The notes beneath the pieces are model-generated. The model did not search any database and was not told the DNA's origin. It was given only the letters and a program-made list of their open reading frames with translations. Source: Anagrus nilaparvatae (lineage: Eukaryota > Arthropoda > Insecta > Hymenoptera > Mymaridae). From it: 64,000 nucleotides of DNA. The stretch covers positions 1 through 64,000 of the forward strand of contig JAKSXM010000366.1 in NCBI GenBank assembly GCA_022575985.1, read 5' to 3'. Shown here piece by piece: positions 57,793 through 64,000 of this stretch (position 1 is the first letter of the stretch; each line of letters begins with the position of its first letter). Both the position numbers and the translations under genes were made by a program.

Positions 57793-60676
57793 GTTAAGGA
57801 AATTTGTGTTAGAAATCCTGATTGCCGAACGTTAAGGTAATCCTGATTGCTGAGCGTTAAGGAATTCCTGATTGCCGAGCGTTAATTGCCGAGCGTTAAG
57901 GAAATCCTGATTGCCGAGCTTTAAGGAATTCCTGATTGACGAGCGTTAAGGAAATTCTGAATGCTGAGCGTTAAGGAAATTTGAGTTAGAAATCCTGACT
58001 GCTGAGCGTTAAGGAAATTTGAGTTAGAAATCCTGACTGCTGAGCGTTAAGGAAATTTGAGTTAGAAATCCTGACTGCTGAGCGTAAAGGAAATTTGTGT
58101 TAGAAATCCTGATTGCCGAACGTTAAGGAAATCCTGATTGCTGAGCGTTAAGGAATTCCTGATTGCCGAGCGTTAATTGCCGAGCGTTAAGGAAATCCTG
58201 ATTGCCGAGCGTTAAGGAATTCCTGATTGCCGAGCGTTAAGGAAATCCTGAATGCCGAGCGTTAAGGAAATAATGATTGCTGAGCGTTAAGGAAATTTGA
58301 GTTAGGTGATAGAAAATTAAACATTAAGTAATTTAAGCATTAAGTAATAATTTAATTTTGAGTTAGGTGATAGACATTAAACATAAATTTAAGCATTAAG
58401 TAAGAATTTAAATAATAACTTAATGACTACATATTAACTGCATCCATTATGATATTGCATGCAATAGTTAAAAATTCTTGTTAAATACTTGGTAAAAATA
58501 TAAGAATCACATGCATTAGAGGAATTTAGTTAAATATGGAAAGTAACCACTTACAACGTACAAATGCTGCATATAATAGATAAGAATATAATAGTTAGAT
58601 AAAATAGTTTTTTTACTATGCAGTTTCTAACAAATAAACTAAATGTGATAAAAATAAATAAATTCAGTCAAGTAACTGAACTGAAACATTGAATTTAGAG
58701 TTATTAAACTCATGAAAAAACTGCTGTATAAATATGAAAATGTCAATTAAATCATTAAATTACTGCCTAAAATTGTTAACTAATTAAGGGCTAAGCAATA
58801 TAAATTTTATATATAGTCAATTTAATGAAGAAAAATTATAAAACAGCCACTAATTAGAATAATAAATGAAGCCATTAGAATTTGATAGCACCAGAATCAT
58901 CAGAATCCTGATTGCCGAGCGTTAAGGAAATATGTGTTAGAAATCCTGATTGCCGAACGTTAAGGAAATTCTGATTGCTGAGCGTTAAGGAATTCCTGAA
59001 TGCCGAGCGTTAATTGTTGAGCGTTAAGGAAAACCTGATTGCTGAGTGTTAATAGCCGAGCGTTAAGGAAATCCTGATTGCCGAGCGTTAAGGAAATCCT
59101 GAATGCCGAGCGTTAAGGAAATAATGATTGCCGAACGTTAAGGAAATAATGATTGCTGAGCGTTAAGGAAATTTGAGTTAGGTGATAGAAATTAAACATC
59201 TATTTAAGCATTATGTAATAATTTAAGTAATAACTTAATGACTACATATTAACTTCATCCATTATGATATTGCATGCAATAGTTAAAAATACTTGTTAAA
59301 TACTTGTTAAAAATATAAGAATCATTAGAGGAATTTAGTTAGATATTGAAAGTAACCCCTTGCAACATATAAATGCTGCATATAATAGATAAGAATATAA
59401 TAGTTAGATAAAATAGTTTTTTTACTATGCAGTATTTAACATATAAACTAAATGTGATAAAAATAAATGAATTCAGTCAAGTAACTGAACTGAAATATTG
59501 AATTTAGAGTTATTCAACTTATGAGTAAACTGCAGTATAAATAATAAAATGTCAATTAAATCATTAAATTACTGCCTAAAATTGTTAACTATTTAAGGGC
59601 TAAGCACTATAAATTTTATATATAGTCAATTTAATGAAGAAAAATTATAATGCAGCCACTTATTAGAATAATAAGAGAAGCTATTAGAATTTAATAGCAC
59701 CAGAATCTTTAGAATCCTGATTGCTGAGCGTTAAGGAAATCCTGACTGCTGAGCGTTAAGGAAATTTGTGTTAGAAATCCTGATTGCCGAACGTTAAGGA
59801 AATCCTGATTGCTGAGCGTTAAGGAATTCCTGAATGCCGAGCGTTAATTGTTGAGCGTTAAGGAAATAATGATTGCCGAGCGTTAAGGAAATAATGATTG
59901 CTGAGCGTTAACGACATTTGAGTTAGGTGATAGAAATTAAACATCTATTTAAGCATTATGTAATAATTTAAGTAATAACTTAATGACTACATATTAACTG
60001 CATCCATTATGATATTGCATTCAATAGTTAAAAATACTTGTTAAATACTTGTTAAAAATATAAGAATCTATAATATGCATTAGAGGAATTTAGTTAGATA
60101 TGGAAAGTAACCACTTGCAACGTACAAATGCTGCATATAATAGATAAGAATATAATAGTTAGTTAAAATAGTTTTTTTACTATGCAGTTTCTAACAAATA
60201 AAATAATGGTATAAAAATAAATGAATTCAGTCAAGTAAATGAACTGAAACATTAAATTTAGAGTTATTCAACTCATGAGTAAACTGCAGTATAAATAATA
60301 AAATGTCAATTAAATCATTAAATTACTGCCTAAAATTGTTAACTAATTAAGGGCTAAGCACTATAAATTTTATATATAGTCAATTTAATGAAGAAAAATT
60401 ATAAAACAGCCACTAATTAGAATAATAAATGAAGCCATTAGAATTTGATAGCACCAGAATCATCAGAATCCTGATTGCCGAGCGTTAAGGAAATGATGAT
60501 TTCTGAGCGTTAAGGAAATTTGAGTTAGAAATCCTGACTGCTGAGCGTTAAGGAAATTTGTGTTAGAAATCCTGATGCCGAACGTTAAGGAAATCCTGAT
60601 TGCTGAGCGTTAAGGAATTCCTGAATGCCGAGCGTTAAGGAAATAATGATTGCTGAGCGTTAAGGAAATTTGAGTT
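57793..60676 (+). repeat. Main satellite, plus orientation: four cores and blocks
   Basis: The block at 57793-58301 matches 48391-48946 less two subrepeats. Cores follow at 58302-58905 (C left, A middle, CTGCTGTATAAATATGAAAATG variant), 59175-59712 (B) and 59927-60469 (B left, C right, with an AGAATCTATAATATGCATTAG join near 60063). Subrepeat blocks lie between them. The block at 59713-59926 is shorter than in paralogues and contains a GTTAACGACATTTG variant. Confidence 0.82.
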
Positions 60677-63600
60677 AGGTGATAGAAATTAAACATTAAT
60701 TAATTTAAGCATTAAGTAATAATTTAATTTTGAGTTAGGTGATAGACATTAAACATATATTTAAGCATTAAGTAAGAATTTAAGTAATAACTTAATAACG
60801 TAATAACGTAATAACTACATATTAACTGCATCCATTATGATATTGCATGCAATAGTTAAAAATTCTTGTTAAATACTTGGTAAAAATATAAGAATCATAT
60901 GCATTAGAGGAATTTAGTTAAATATGGAAAGTAACCACTTACAACGTACAAATGCTGCATATAATAGATAAGAATATAATAGTTAGATAAAATAGTTTTT
61001 TTACTATTCAGTTTCTAACAAATAAACTAAATGTGATAAAAATAAATAAATTCAGTCAAGTAACTGAACTGAAACATTGAATTTAGAAATCCTGATTGAA
61101 ACCCTTTAGAAGTTATTCAACTCATGAAAAAACTGCAGTATAAATAATAAAATGTCAATTAAATCATTAAATTACTGCCTAAAATTGTTAACTAATTAAG
61201 GGCTAAGCACTATAAATTTTATATATAGTCAATTTAATGAAGAAAAATTATAACACAGCCACTAATTAGAATAATAAATGAAGCCATTAGAATTTGATAG
61301 CACCAGAATCATCAGGATCCTGATTGCCGAGCGTTAAGGAAATGATGATTGCTGAGCGTTAAGGAAATTTGAGTTAGAAATCCTGACTGCTGAGCGTTAA
61401 GGAAATTTGTGTTAGAAATCCTGATTGCCGAACGTTAAGGAAATTCTGATTGCTGAGCGTTAAGGAATTCCTGAATGCCGAGCGTTAATTGTTGAGCGTT
61501 AAGGAAATCCTGATTGCTGAGTGTTAATAGCCGAGCGTTAAGGAAATCCTGATTGCCTAGCGATAAGGAAATCCTGAATGCCGAGCGTTAAGGAAATAAT
61601 GATTGCCGAGCGTTAAGGAAATAATGATTGCTGAGCGTTAAGGAAATTTGAGTTAGGTGATAGAAATTAAACATCTATTTAAGCATTATGTAATAATTTA
61701 AGTAATAACTTAATGACTACATATTAACTGCATCCATTATGATATTGCATGCAATAGTTAAAAATACTTGTTAAATACTTGTTAAAAATATAAGAATCAT
61801 TAGAGGAATTTAGTTAGATATTGAAAGTAACCCCTTGCAACATATAAATGCTGCATATAATAGATAAGAATATAATAGTTAGATAAAATAGTTTTTTTAC
61901 TATGCAGTATCTAACATATAAACTAAATGTGATAAAAATAAATGAATTCAGTCAAGTAACTGAACTGAAATATTGAATTTAGAGTTATTCAACTTATGAG
62001 TAAACTGCAGTATAAATAATAAAATGTCAATTAAATCATTAAATTATTGCCTAAAATTGTTAACTATTTAAAGGCTAAGCACTATAAATTTTATATATAG
62101 TCAATTTAATGAAGAAAAATTATAATGCAGCCACTTATTAGAATAATAAGAGAAGCTATTAGAATATAATAGCACCAGAATCTTTAGAATCCTGATTGCT
62201 GAGCGTTAAGAAAATCCTTATTGCCGAGCGTTAAGGAAATCCTTATTGCCGAGCGTTAAGGAAATCCTAATTGCCGAGCGTTAAGCAAATCCTGATTGCC
62301 GAATGTTAATTGCCGAGCGTTAAGGAAATCCTTAATGATTGATTGATTGCCGAGCGTTAAGGAAATCCTTAATGATTTAGAAATCCTGATTGCCGAGCGT
62401 GAAGGAAATGATGATTGCTGAGCGTTATGGAAATTTGAGTTAGAAATCCTGACTGCTGAGCGTTAAGGAAATTTGTGTTAGAAATCCTGATTGCCGAACG
62501 TTAAGGAAATCCTGATTGCTGAGCGTTAAGGAATTCCTGATTGCCGAGAGTTAATTGCCGAGCGTTAAGGAAATCTTGGTTGCTGAGCGGTAAGGAAATC
62601 CTGATTGCTGAGCTTTAGTTGCCGAGCGTTAAGAAAATCATGATTGCCGAGCTTTAAGGAATTCCTGATTGCCGAGCGTTAAGGAAATCCTGAATGCCGA
62701 GCGTTAAGGAAATAATGATTGCTGAGCGTTAAGGAAATTTGAGTTAGGTGATAGAAATTAAACATTAATTAATTTAAGCATTAAGTAATAATTTAATTTT
62801 GAGTTAGGTGATAGACATTAAACATAAATTTAAGCATTAAGTAAGAATTTAAATAATAACTTAATGACTACATATTAACTGCATCCATTATGATATTGCA
62901 TGCAATAGTTAAAAATTCTTGTTAAATACTTGATAAAAATATAAGAATCATATGCATTAGAGGAATTTAGTTAGATATAGAAAGTAACCACTTGCAACGT
63001 ACAAATGCTGCATATAATAGATAAGAATATAATAGTTAGCTAAAATAGTTTTTTTACTATGCAGTTTCTAACAAATAAAATAATGGTATAAAAATAAATG
63101 AATTCAGTCAAGTAACTGAACTGAAACATTGAATTTAGAGTTATTCAACTCATGAGTAAACTGCAGTATAAATAATAAAATGTCAATTAAATCATTAAAT
63201 TACTGCCTAAAATTGTTAACTAATTAGGGGCTAAGCACTATAAATTTTATATATAGTCAATTTAATGAAGAAAAATTATAAAACAGCCACTAATTAGAAT
63301 AATAAATTAGAATTTGATAGCACCAGAATCATCAGAATCCTGATTGCCGAGCGTTAAGGAAATGATGATTGCTGAGCGTTAAGGAAATTTGAGTTAGAAA
63401 TCCTGACTGCTGAGCGTTAAGGAAATTTGTGTTAGAAATCCTGATTGCCGAACGTTAAGGAAATCCTGATTGCTGAGCGTTAAGGAATTCCTGATTGCCG
63501 AGCGTTAATTGCCGAGCGTTAAGGAAATCCTGGTTGCTGAGCGTTAAGGAAATCCTGATTGCCGAGCGTTAAGGAAATAATGATTGCTGAGCGTTAAGGA

Positions 63601-64000
63601 AATTAAGTTAGGTGATAGAAATTAAACATTAATTAATTTAAGCATTAAGTAATAATTTAATTTTGAGTTAGGTGATAGACATTAAACATATATTTAAGCA
63701 TTAAGTAAGAATTTAAGTAATAACTTAATAACGTAATAACGTAATAACTACATATTAACTGCATCCATTATGATATTGCATGCAATAGTTAAAAATTCTT
63801 GTTAAATACTTGGTGAAAATATAAGAATCATATGCATTAGAGGAATTTAGTTAAATATGGAAAGTAACCACTTACAACGTACAAATGCTGCATATAATAG
63901 ATAAGAATATAATAGTTAGATAAAATAGTTTTTTTAACAAATAAACTAAATGTGATAAAAATAAATAAATTCAGTCAAGTAACTGAACTGAAACATTGAA
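60677..64000 (+). repeat. Main satellite to the window end: A, B, C and A cores
   Basis: Cores lie at 60677-61314 (A), 61646-62190 (B), 62749-63341 (C) and 63604-64000 (A, cut by the window edge). The last two with their blocks match 52559-54019 at an offset of about 10,174 bp, including AAATTAAGTTAGG, GGTGAAAATAT and TTTTTTTAACAAATAAAC. The first A core has a 24-bp insertion near 61087. Confidence 0.85.
61087..61110. repeat. 24-bp insertion in an A core
   Basis: Other cores read GAATTTAGAGTTATTC. Here AATCCTGATTGAAACCC and TTTAGA are inserted, followed by AGTTATTC. The AAATCCTGATTG part matches the subrepeat, so it may be templated filler from the neighbouring block. TTAGA occurs at both edges. 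Confidence 0.7.

Overview
The window is almost entirely non-coding tandem satellite DNA. I find no gene: no long reading frame, and no tRNA- or rRNA-like sequence recognised by eye. Composition is strongly AT-rich. The multi-kilobase higher-order repeat organisation, the TTAA-flanked (piggyBac-type) short transposon and the complete lack of coding sequence indicate a eukaryotic nuclear genome, most plausibly an animal (an insect is a guess) in a heterochromatic region such as a pericentromere, sex chromosome or B chromosome. The species cannot be told from the sequence.

Main satellite. It alternates two parts. (1) Blocks of a roughly 25-bp subrepeat centred on GAGCGTTAAGG, from a single copy to about 1.5 kb, relatively CpG-rich. 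(2) An AT-rich 'core' of about 540-640 bp that is not internally tandem apart from a short duplication at its left end. About 68 complete or partial cores are visible. They fall into three classes by shared variants: A (AATAACG triplication, ACTTACAACG, AAACTAAATGTGATA), B (ACATCTATTTAAGC, CCCTTGCAACATATAAATG, GCAGCCACTTATTAG) and C (AATAATAACTTAATGAC, ACTTGCAACGTAC, AAAATAATGGTATA). Some are A/C or B/A chimeras. I call the strand reading GAGCGTTAAGG '+'.

Layout. 1-664 is minus orientation and meets plus orientation in a recent palindrome. 666-40248 is one plus array holding several higher-order repeats, including a 3.27-kb unit repeated almost perfectly (14.05-20.59 kb) and a core-only dimer array (23.46-25.68 kb). 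From 40249 the array repeatedly flips: minus 40249-42042, plus 42043-46025, minus 46026-48390, plus 48391-54019, minus 56574-57792, plus 57793-64000. The flip modules are copies of one another (offsets about 5.78 and 9.40 kb), so inversion breakpoints were themselves duplicated.

Two things interrupt the array. 44174-45099 is a 926-bp TTAA-flanked non-autonomous element; its exact empty site survives in a paralogous copy at 51096. 54020-56573 is a different complex repeat made of modules S-P-Q-R. Its Q part is a 32-bp tandem repeat, each unit carrying a perfect or near-perfect 20-bp palindrome (17 copies in one module, 4 in the next). Its P and R parts are diverged inverted arms, and part of R is recognisably homologous to the main satellite core. 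That makes this island a candidate relative or ancestor of the satellite and the most interesting part of the window. Boundaries, class assignments and offsets were all worked out by eye.
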